The notes under the pieces are model-generated. The model saw only the letters and a list, made by a program, of their open reading frames with translations, was not told the DNA's origin and did not search any database. A stretch of DNA of 64,000 nt from positions 110,552-174,551 of the forward strand of contig CALEBN010000067.1 in the NCBI GenBank assembly GCA_937943045.1, read 5' to 3'. The stretch comes from an uncultured Collinsella sp. (GTDB lineage Bacteria > Actinomycetota > Coriobacteriia > Coriobacteriales > Coriobacteriaceae). Shown here one piece after another: positions 8,406-15,132 of the stretch. Every line of letters starts with the position of its first letter. Position 1 is the stretch's first letter. The position numbers were made by a program, and so were the translations under genes.

Positions 8406-8420
8406 AGGTAACTCTCCCGG

Positions 8421-8504
8421 GAGGCCGGGGCATATCATCCCGTCCTCAAACATTCTCGGCCTGCGGCCTGCGAAACTGCGGGCGGGACGATATGTCCCGG
8501 CCTC
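8421..8504. repeat. long inverted repeat C, upstream of nrdG
   Basis: Arms 8421-8442 and 8483-8504 (22 bases each, 20 of 22 complementary; left arm begins GAGGCCGGGGCATATC) enclose a 40-base loop. The loop begins with CGTCCTCAAACATT (8441-8454), a motif related to the one inside palindromes A and B near 18 kb. It begins 16 bases upstream of the nrdG start codon and takes in part of its leader. Confidence 0.7.
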
Positions 8505-8734
8505 ATGCAAAGGTTAACTCAATGAACGAAGCGAACATCGAGTATAGGGTTCGAGGTCTAATAAAAACTTTGTTGCAGCTCAACCGTCATCGCAAGCAAA
8601 ACGTTGTTGCAAGTCAACTCATTTCCGCTAAGAACTTCGAGGAGTGAGCAGACCGCATGCTGCATCTCAACTACGTCAACTTGGCTGCCCCGTAGCGAGG
8701 CCCCGGACCTTTGCTCGATATGAGTTCCGCACGC

Positions 8735-8762
8735 AAAGAAGGCCACTTAATGTGGCCTTCGT
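8735..8762 (-). terminator. nrdD terminator
   Basis: Nine-base perfect stem 8738-8746 / 8752-8760 (GAAGGCCAC / GTGGCCTTC) with a five-base loop, 72 bases after the nrdD stop. On the minus strand TTTGC follows, a short U-run. Confidence 0.6.
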
Positions 8763-8832
8763 CTTGCGCAGGACTGTCCGAAATAGCGAGCAAATGCCCA
8801 AGCGGCCCTCTCGGTTCAGCCCCGGAGCGGTA

Positions 8833-11055
8833 TTAGAGATGCAGCACGCGGTCGCGGATCTCCTCGGTTCGACCCTGGTTCCAGAATTGAGTACCGATGT
8901 AGCCGCACGTACGACGGGCGACATTCATCTTCTCCTGATCGCGGTTGCCGCAGTTGGGGCACTCCCACACCAGCTTGCCGTCATCCTCGACAATCTTGAT
9001 CTCGCCGTCATAGCCGCACACCTGGCAGTAATCGCTCTTGGTGTTGAGCTCGGCGTACATGATGTTGTCGTAGATGTACTGCATCACGCGAATGACAGCC
9101 TTAAGGTTGTCCTGCATGTTGGGAACCTCGACGTAGGAGATGGCGCCGCCCGGCGAAAGCTGCTGGAACATGCCCTCAAACTTGAGCTTATCGAAAGCAT
9201 CAATCTCCTCGGACACATGGACGTGGTAGCTGTTGGTAATGTAGCCCTTGTCCGTCACACCCGGAATAATGCCAAAACGGCGCTGCAGGCACTTGGCGAA
9301 CTTGTAGGTCGTCGACTCAAGCGGGGTGCCGTACAGCGAGAAGTCGATATCGCTTTCGGCCTTCCACTCGGCGCATTTGTCGTTCATGTGCTGCATAACG
9401 GCCATGGCAAACGGCGTGCCTTCCTTCTCGGTGTGGCTGTGGCCCGTCATGTACTTGACGCACTCATACAGACCGGCATACCCCAGGCTGATGGTGGAAT
9501 AGCCGCCCACGAGCAGTTTGTCGATCGTCTCGCCCTTCTTAAGGCGCGCCAGGGCGCCGTACTGCCACAGAATCGGTGCGGCATCCGAAAGCGTGCCCAT
9601 CAGGCGCTCATGACGGCACAGCAGGGCACGATGGCACAGCTCAAGGCGCTCGTCGAAGATCTTCCAGAACTTGTCCATGTCCTGATGCGAGCTCAGTGCG
9701 ACATCGGGCAGGTTGATGGTCACAACACCCTGGTTAAAGCGGCCATAGTACTTAGGTTTGGTCGGGTCATAGTTCAGCGCGTTGGCAACATTGTTAAAGC
9801 CGTTGCCCGAACGGTCGGGCGTCAGGAAGCTGCGGCAACCCATGCAGGTGTAGCAATCGCCATTGCCGGCGGTCTCACCCTTAGACAGCTTGAGCTCACG
9901 CATCTTCTTCTCAGAGATGTAGTCGGGCACCATGCGCTTGGCGGTGCACTTCGCAGCCAGCTGGGTCAGGTAGAAGTACGGGGAATTCTCGTGAACGTTA
10001 TCGTCCTCGAGCACGTAGATAAGCTTGGGGAATGCCGGGGTAATCCACACGCCAGCCTCGTTCTTAACGCCCTCGTAGCGCTGGCGAAGCGTCTCCTCCA
10101 CGATCATGGCAAGGTCGTGCTTCTCCTGAGGCGTACGGGCCTCGTTGAGATACATAAAGACCGTCACGAACGGCGCCTGGCCATTCGTGGTCATAAGGGT
10201 CACGACCTGATACTGAATCGTCTGGACGCCGCGACGGATCTCGTCACGCAGACGGTCCTCAACGACCTCACGGACCTTCTCGGCAGACGCAGAGACGCCA
10301 AGCTCCTCGAGCTCGCGGGCAACCTCGCCGCGAATCTTCTGACGGCTCACCTCGACAAACGGAGCCAGGTGGGTCAGCGAAATCGACTGACCGCCATACT
10401 GGGAAGAGGCGACCTGGGCGATAATCTGCGTCGCGATATTGCAAGCAGTCGAAAAGCTGTGCGGCTTCTCGATCAGCGTGCCCGAGATAACGGTGCCATT
10501 CTGGAGCATATCCTCCAGGTTCACCAGGTCACAGTTATGCATGTGCTGGGCGAAGTAGTCCGAATCGTGGAAGTGAATCAGGCCCTCGTTGTGGGCATCC
10601 ACGATCTCCTGGGGCAGCAGCACGCGCTGCGTCAGGTCCTTGGAAATCTCGCCGGCCATGTAGTCGCGCTGAACGGAGTTGACAGTCGGGTTCTTGTTGG
10701 AGTTCTCCTGCTTGACCTCTTCGTTATTGCACTCAATCAGCGACAGAATCTTGTCATCGGTCGTGTTCTTTTGGCGCTTCAGGCTCTGAACATAGCGGTA
10801 GATGATGTAGTGGCGAGCGACCTCGTAGCAGTCGAGACGCATAATCTCGTCCTCGACCAGATCCTGGATCTCCTCGACCGATACGGTGTGGCCGGCCTTC
10901 TCACATGCCTCGGCGACGTTTTGTGCCGCATAGATCACCTGGCGGTCGGTAAGGCGAGAGCCTTCCTCGACCTCCAAGTTTGCGGCGCGGATCGCATTGA
11001 CGATCTTATCGATGTCAAAGGTAACCTCGGTGCCGCTGCGCTTGATGATCTTCAT
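8833..11055 (-). CDS. nrdD: anaerobic ribonucleoside-triphosphate reductase
   Basis: A 740-residue class III reductase making dNTPs without oxygen. The N-terminal ATP-cone (residues 1-95, KRSGTEVTFDIDKIVNAI) senses ATP/dATP. The catalytic barrel follows, including FHDSDYFAQHMHNCDLVNL and CYTCMGCRSFL. Near the end CQVCGYDG and CPNCGN bind structural zinc, and RRTCGYIG carries the radical-bearing Gly. The ATG at 11055 is preceded by AAGAGGCAAGAGG. A promoter with paired NrdR-like boxes lies about 230 bases upstream, giving a long untranslated leader. Confidence 0.96.
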   Translation of the reverse strand: MKIIKRSGTEVTFDIDKIVNAIRAANLEVEEGSRLTDRQVIYAAQNVAEACEKAGHTVSVEEIQDLVEDEIMRLDCYEVARHYIIYRYVQSLKRQKNTTDDKILSLIECNNEEVKQENSNKNPTVNSVQRDYMAGEISKDLTQRVLLPQEIVDAHNEGLIHFHDSDYFAQHMHNCDLVNLEDMLQNGTVISGTLIEKPHSFSTACNIATQIIAQVASSQYGGQSISLTHLAPFVEVSRQKIRGEVARELEELGVSASAEKVREVVEDRLRDEIRRGVQTIQYQVVTLMTTNGQAPFVTVFMYLNEARTPQEKHDLAMIVEETLRQRYEGVKNEAGVWITPAFPKLIYVLEDDNVHENSPYFYLTQLAAKCTAKRMVPDYISEKKMRELKLSKGETAGNGDCYTCMGCRSFLTPDRSGNGFNNVANALNYDPTKPKYYGRFNQGVVTINLPDVALSSHQDMDKFWKIFDERLELCHRALLCRHERLMGTLSDAAPILWQYGALARLKKGETIDKLLVGGYSTISLGYAGLYECVKYMTGHSHTEKEGTPFAMAVMQHMNDKCAEWKAESDIDFSLYGTPLESTTYKFAKCLQRRFGIIPGVTDKGYITNSYHVHVSEEIDAFDKLKFEGMFQQLSPGGAISYVEVPNMQDNLKAVIRVMQYIYDNIMYAELNTKSDYCQVCGYDGEIKIVEDDGKLVWECPNCGNRDQEKMNVARRTCGYIGTQFWNQGRTEEIRDRVLHL

Positions 11056-11281
11056 CCTCTTGCCTCTTTCGCATCGTAGCCTCATTGCGCTTCAGAGCCA
11101 AACGATGCCCGGCAGGGCTTACCCTGTCTTGCGGCGCCGTCGCGCAATCTGTGTTTTCGATAACCATAGGCCCTCATGCGGACAATCCTCGCAGCCAATC
11201 AAGGGGCTCAAAGATCCATCCAAATAATGGGGCGAATAAGGTTCTCGTTCTCTGTCCGCCATCTATCATACGACAAAGAGG

Positions 11282-11329
11282 CATCTATATCCTGTATTCT
11301 TTTTTTAGGTCAAACACAACATATAGTGT
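11282..11329 (-). promoter_or_regulatory. nrdD promoter with two NrdR-like boxes
   Basis: Minus-strand promoter: -35 TTGACC (11308-11313), 18-base spacer, -10 TATAGA (11284-11289). A palindromic box ACACAACATATAGTGT lies just upstream of the -35 (11314-11329), close to the NrdR consensus ACACWATATATWGTGT. A weaker copy, CATCTATATCCTGTAT, covers the -10 (11282-11297). The start-to-start distance is 32 bases, about three helical turns, as is usual for NrdR box pairs. Confidence 0.7.
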
Positions 11330-11640
11330 TTCAGCAGGTCAAAGCAATTGGTCAATTTGCAGACGCATTATAAATGAAGGCCTCTTGGCAGACTGCTAAA
11401 ACGTTATCAACCCAACTACCTGCACAGCAGTTTTGAAACCCCCTCAACCGTGCCGCCGCCAAATAGCACCAAAACCAAGCTGCTCGCGCCAAAAGAATCC
11501 AAAAGATTGTCCTTGACCAACATGTTGCGGTCATGATGGGCCAGGACACATGCAATCTGCCGGCACCCCTACGGGATACAAAGACCATCGCGTACGGACC
11601 TTGGATCAATATTTGATGACTTATTTGGCGGCGCGCTTGG

Positions 11641-11681
11641 TGGCAAAAAACAAAACAGCCCAGAGACATAGCCTCTGGACT
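11641..11681 (-). terminator. terminator of the Gly-Val tRNA unit
   Basis: Stem 11657-11665 / 11673-11681 (AGCCCAGAG / CTCTGGACT, one G-U pair) followed on the minus strand by TGTTTTGTTTTTT, a strong U-rich tail. Confidence 0.8.
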
Positions 11682-11690
11682 GCGAACATT

Positions 11691-11765
11691 TGGTGGGCGT
11701 TAGAAGATTTGAACTTCTGACCTCTTCCGTGTCAGGGAAGCGCTCTCCCCCTGAGCTAAACGCCC
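11691..11765 (-). tRNA. tRNA-Val (GAC)
   Basis: 75 bases including an encoded CCA. The acceptor stem is GGGCGTT / AACGCCC, the anticodon loop is CTGACAC with anticodon GAC, and the T-loop is TTCAAAT. It is transcribed after the adjacent tRNA-Gly with only three bases between. Confidence 0.95.
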
Positions 11766-11768
11766 AAA

Positions 11769-11844
11769 TGGAGCGGACAACGGGGCTCGAACCCGCGACC
11801 CCAACCTTGGCAAGGTTGTGCTCTACCAACTGAGCCATGTCCGC
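11769..11844 (-). tRNA. tRNA-Gly (GCC), copy 1
   Basis: 76 bases with encoded CCA. Acceptor GCGGACA / TGTCCGC, anticodon loop with GCC, T-loop TTCGAGC. It is identical to the copies at 13898 and 14124. First gene of the Gly-Val unit. Confidence 0.96.
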
Positions 11845-11856
11845 TTACGGGGATTA

Positions 11857-11903
11857 ATCTTACGTGATGCCCGCATCCTATGCAAGAACTTTTTTTGAAA
11901 AGT
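11857..11903 (-). promoter_or_regulatory. tRNA-Gly/Val promoter with palindromic A/T element
   Basis: -35 TTGCAT (11880-11885), 17-base spacer, -10 TAAGAT (11857-11862). Directly upstream lies ACTTTTTTTGAAAAGT (11888-11903), an A/T palindrome shared with the other two tRNA promoters in the window. Confidence 0.75.
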
Positions 11904-11985
11904 TTTGCGACGCCCTCGCGAGCCTCGCGAAGACATCAGCCGCCGCGGAAGGTACAGGCAAACGCAAACTCTCCGCAAGAGGCAC

Positions 11986-13719
11986 CTACATCTCACCGAG
12001 CAGGATCCAGGCAGAGCTGTCCTGCGCGAGCCTGCCGTCTGCAAGCGGTGATGAGGTGAGCAGGACCCTGCCCGCCGGCAGCTCCACGGGTGCTGCACCG
12101 AAGTTCGTCACACACGCCCAGCCGTTGTCGCGGCGATAGGCGATGACGCCGCCCTCGGCGCCCTCGGCGCCATCCGCAAGGCCGGTGCGCCCGTCAAGAT
12201 TGAGCCACACAAGATCGTTGGCGCACCCGCGCAGCTTGCGCCGCAGCCAGAGGGCGTCACGATAGAGCGCAAGCATCGATGTCGGATCCGCTTCTTCCCT
12301 ATCGGCAGCGTAATCGGAAAACCATGCAGGCTGCGGCAGATGGGGCGCCACATCGGCGTCCGCCGGCGAAAACCCAAACGATCCGCCCTGCGCGGGATCG
12401 TCCGCCGCCACCCACGGCAGGGGCACACGACAGCCGTCGCGCCCCTTCTCGCGCTTCGGTCCGTGCGTATTGGTCGAAGTGGGGTCTTCGAGTGCAGCCC
12501 ACGGGATGTCAGCCACCTCAAAAAGGCCGAGCTCCTCACCCTGATACACGTATGCCGAGCCCGGAAGCGCCAGCTCAAGCAAAAGGGCCGCCCGCGCGCG
12601 GCGCTCGCCGAGTTCACGGTCCTCATCATAAGACGACCCGTCGCGTAAGAGCCAGTCGAGCGCAATCTGATGGTAGCGCGTTGCCTTGATTTGCGGCAGG
12701 GCATAGCGTGTCGCCACGCGCGGCACGTCGTGGTTGGAGAGTACCCAGGTCGAGGCGGAATCGGATTCGATGGCCGCCTTCATGCCCTCCTCGATTGCAG
12801 CGTGCATGTCATCATAGGTCCAAGTGGCCTTGGCGAACTCAAAGTTGAATGTCTGGCCAAGCTCGCTGGGACGCGCGTAGAGATACTGGCGCTCGGGCAG
12901 CACCCACGCCTCGGCAACGGCACTGCGCGGCGGATTATAGCGGTCGAACACGCGGCGCCACTCGCGATAGATCTCGTGGACCTCATTGCGGTCCCACAGC
13001 GGATGGGTGCCGTCGTCAACCATGTCATCGCCCTCGGCGAGATGCCACCGGTCGAGGTCATCGCGGTCGAGATCCTTGGCGAGACCCTGCGCCACATCAA
13101 TGCGAAAGCCGTCGACGCCTCGATCGCTCCAAAACGCCAGGACATCGCAAAAGAACGCATGAACCTCGGGGCATGACCAGTCAAAGTCCGGCTGCTCGGG
13201 TGTAAACATGTGCAGATACCACTGACCGTCCGCAACACGCGTCCAGGCGGGGCCGCCAAAGTTGGCATTCCAATTGGTGGGAGGCAGCTCGCCATGCTCG
13301 CCGCGACCATCGCGGAAGATATAACGGGCGCGCTCGGGCGATCCGGGACCGGCGGCAAGAGCGGCTTTGAACCAGGGGTGCTGGTTGGATGAATGGTTGG
13401 GCACGATGTCGACGATGACCTTGATGCCGCGCGCGTGAGCCGCAGCGATCATGTCATCGAAGTCGTCAAGCGAGCCGAGACGTGGGTCGACATCGCAGTA
13501 GTCCGCCACATCATAGCCGCCATCGACAAGAGGCGATGGGTAAAACGGGCTCAGCCAGATGGCCTCGATACCCAGCCGCTCAAGATAGTCCATCTGCTGG
13601 GTAATGCCCGCGATATCGCCCAGACCCGAACCAGTCGAATCCTTAAACGAGCGCGGGTAGATCTGATAGATCGCGGCGTCGGACATCCATGAGCGCGAAG
13701 AGGACTTTTCTGTGGCCAT
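11986..13719 (-). CDS. GH13 alpha-glucosidase (oligo-1,6-glucosidase type)
   Basis: A 577-residue cytoplasmic glycoside hydrolase of family 13, releasing glucose from short alpha-glucosides. The regions are in order: region I DIVPNHSSNQHPWF, region II GVDGFRIDVAQG (nucleophile Asp), region III SAVAEAWVLP (acid/base Glu) and region IV VLSNHDVPR (stabilising Asp). YQIYPRSFKDSTGSGLGDIAGI near residue 20 is typical of the oligo-1,6-glucosidase subgroup. The ATG at 13719 has AAGGGAG upstream; the frame is open to 13809 without similarity. It stands alone between tRNA units. The exact substrate is not determined. Confidence 0.9.
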   Translation of the reverse strand: MATEKSSSRSWMSDAAIYQIYPRSFKDSTGSGLGDIAGITQQMDYLERLGIEAIWLSPFYPSPLVDGGYDVADYCDVDPRLGSLDDFDDMIAAAHARGIKVIVDIVPNHSSNQHPWFKAALAAGPGSPERARYIFRDGRGEHGELPPTNWNANFGGPAWTRVADGQWYLHMFTPEQPDFDWSCPEVHAFFCDVLAFWSDRGVDGFRIDVAQGLAKDLDRDDLDRWHLAEGDDMVDDGTHPLWDRNEVHEIYREWRRVFDRYNPPRSAVAEAWVLPERQYLYARPSELGQTFNFEFAKATWTYDDMHAAIEEGMKAAIESDSASTWVLSNHDVPRVATRYALPQIKATRYHQIALDWLLRDGSSYDEDRELGERRARAALLLELALPGSAYVYQGEELGLFEVADIPWAALEDPTSTNTHGPKREKGRDGCRVPLPWVAADDPAQGGSFGFSPADADVAPHLPQPAWFSDYAADREEADPTSMLALYRDALWLRRKLRGCANDLVWLNLDGRTGLADGAEGAEGGVIAYRRDNGWACVTNFGAAPVELPAGRVLLTSSPLADGRLAQDSSAWILLGEM

Positions 13720-13857
13720 GGGGTGTGTCTCCCTTGCAACGTGGTTTTGCGAGATGCCCACGATGATACGCCCAAAGCGGACATTCGCGGCAAACAACGC
13801 CACAGCCACGCCCCAAAACCCTCACTCCCACTCGGCTTCGAGCCCATGCGATGGATA

Positions 13858-13889
13858 CGAAAAAGCCCGGCTACCGTAGTAGTCGGGCT
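13858..13889 (-). terminator. terminator of the Gly-Cys-Gly tRNA unit
   Basis: Hairpin 13864-13889 (AGCCCGGCTAC / GTAGTCGGGCT with one mismatch, CGTA loop) followed on the minus strand by TTTTTC. Confidence 0.8.
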
Positions 13890-13897
13890 GTTGCACT

Positions 13898-13973
13898 TGG
13901 AGCGGACAACGGGGCTCGAACCCGCGACCCCAACCTTGGCAAGGTTGTGCTCTACCAACTGAGCCATGTCCGC
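13898..13973 (-). tRNA. tRNA-Gly (GCC), copy 2
   Basis: 76 bases including CCA, anticodon GCC, same sequence as copies 1 and 3. It is last in a Gly-Cys-Gly transcript. The 42-base spacer to tRNA-Cys holds a short GC hairpin (GGGCGCCGGAGCGCCC) that may guide processing. Confidence 0.96.
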
Positions 13974-14015
13974 ATATGTAAAACAAAACGGGCGCCGGAG
14001 CGCCCGGATGTTGCC

Positions 14016-14089
14016 TGGAGGCGAAGCCCGGATTCGAACCGGGGGTAAAGGCTTTGCAGGCCTCTGCCTTACCACTTGGCCACTTCGCC
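14016..14089 (-). tRNA. tRNA-Cys (GCA)
   Basis: 74 bases including CCA. Acceptor GGCGAAG / CTTCGCC, anticodon loop CTGCAAA with anticodon GCA, T-loop TTCGAAT. It lies between two tRNA-Gly copies; the 34-base spacer upstream contains the hairpin GGACCG / CGGTCC. Confidence 0.96.
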
Positions 14090-14123
14090 GAAAAAGGACC
14101 GCCTAAACGGTCCGGAAATGCAA

Positions 14124-14199
14124 TGGAGCGGACAACGGGGCTCGAACCCGCGACCCCAACCTTGGCAAGGTTGTGCTCTACCAACTGAGCCATGTCCGC
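14124..14199 (-). tRNA. tRNA-Gly (GCC), copy 3
   Basis: 76 bases including CCA, anticodon GCC, identical to the other two copies. It is first in the Gly-Cys-Gly transcript, with its promoter at 14212-14259. Confidence 0.96.
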
Positions 14200-14211
14200 T
14201 TGCGGGTTATT

Positions 14212-14259
14212 AATTTACGCGAGTTATCCAAAAGACGCAAGTACTTTTTTCAAAAAAGT
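14212..14259 (-). promoter_or_regulatory. Gly-Cys-Gly tRNA promoter with palindromic A/T element
   Basis: -35 TTGCGT (14235-14240), 17-base spacer, -10 TAAATT (14212-14217). Two bases upstream of the -35 lies a perfect palindrome, ACTTTTTTCAAAAAAGT (14243-14259). Confidence 0.78.
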
Positions 14260-14304
14260 TGCTCAAAGCAAGTTCACGCAGGGAAATCATGTCAGCCCAA
14301 GGCG

Positions 14305-15051
14305 CTAAGCGCACGATTCCAATGCTGAGCTAAACAGCTTCACCATCCGAACGCGTGTGCCGGCACCATCCGTACGACGGGCAACCTCCACATTATCGAC
14401 GAGCATGCGCATAAGTTTGATACCACGTCCGCGTTCCTCGGATGCCACCGGCTCGCTCGCCCCATCGATAGAATAGCCAGCGCCCCGATCAAGCACCTCG
14501 AGTACAACACGGTCCCCGTAGGCCTGAACTGTCAGGATGCAGCCGACACCGCCCGCATGGTCATACGCGTTACCCAATGCCTCCCCCAACGCCAATGCGA
14601 CGTCATAACGCTCATCACGCCTCAGGGGAAGCGATTCGAGAAGCTCGGCCACACGGTGCCGATAATACGGGAGGTTCTCGATGCCTCGCTGCACTTCGAT
14701 GCTCTTGCTCCATCGCGGCAGCTCTCCCACCGGAATGGCGGGAATCGATTCACGCGCCGAACCCGCAACATGAAGGATGTCGACAAGTCGGGCAATCTCC
14801 AAAAAGCGAATGACCTCATCGGAAGCGTTAACGAGCGAAAGCAGGCCCTCTCGCCTCATGAGCTCTCTGGCACGTGTAAGCAAAAACGCCAAACCCGTCG
14901 AGTCGATAAAGCCCACGGCTTGGCAATTGATGACAACACGACGCACGCCCCGGTCGATCAGATTATCCAACCGTGGACGCAGCACGGACACCGAGGCGAT
15001 GTCGACATCACCCGGTGGCGTCAAAACCGCTATGTCATTCCACTCATTCAT
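14305..15051 (-). CDS. STAS - anti-sigma-type HATPase fusion protein
   Basis: A 248-residue cytoplasmic regulator joining two modules that are usually separate. Residues 1-105 are a STAS anti-sigma-antagonist domain with the phospho-acceptor motif VGFIDSTGLAFLL (S51). Residues 125-248 are an RsbW/SpoIIAB-like HATPase with ALALGEALGNAYDHAGG (N-box) and EERGRGIKLMRMLVDNVEV (G-box). The ATG at 15051 has GGGGAA ten bases upstream. It follows the PP2C phosphatase gene by 81 bases on the same strand. The target could be a sigma factor or another STAS partner; none is in the window. Confidence 0.82.
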   Translation of the reverse strand: MNEWNDIAVLTPPGDVDIASVSVLRPRLDNLIDRGVRRVVINCQAVGFIDSTGLAFLLTRARELMRREGLLSLVNASDEVIRFLEIARLVDILHVAGSARESIPAIPVGELPRWSKSIEVQRGIENLPYYRHRVAELLESLPLRRDERYDVALALGEALGNAYDHAGGVGCILTVQAYGDRVVLEVLDRGAGYSIDGASEPVASEERGRGIKLMRMLVDNVEVARRTDGAGTRVRMVKLFSSALESCA

Positions 15052-15132
15052 ACGACCATGGTTCCCCAAAAGAGTTCACTCGATGCATACGTATCTGTAA
15101 CTGCGAAGATTTTGCCCGTCAAGCGTCGCGAT

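Larger units (their letters stand above)
8406..8832. other. gene-free spacer between nrdD and nrdG
   Basis: 427 bases holding, from right to left, the nrdD terminator, about 230 bases with no recognised feature, and a long inverted repeat next to nrdG. A GTG-started 62-codon frame on the minus strand (8558-8746) starts inside the terminator stem and has no recognised domain; I do not call it a gene. Confidence 0.6.
11056..11690. other. nrdD leader and upstream spacer
   Basis: 635 bases without a convincing gene. The half next to nrdD is its leader and promoter (11282-11329); the rest, up to the tRNA-Val terminator, shows nothing I can name apart from a 35-codon minus-strand frame at 11416-11523 that has no ribosome site. 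Confidence 0.5.

Noticed and set aside
8644..11079. 811-codon plus-strand frame opposite nrdD
   Set aside because: It is the antisense of a clearly real gene, with composition typical of shadow frames in high-GC DNA and no recognisable domain.
11416..11523. 35-codon minus-strand frame (LVLVLFGGGTVEGV) that faintly recalls the start of an aquaporin
   Set aside because: No ribosome site, no continuation in any frame and too short to judge; most likely chance.
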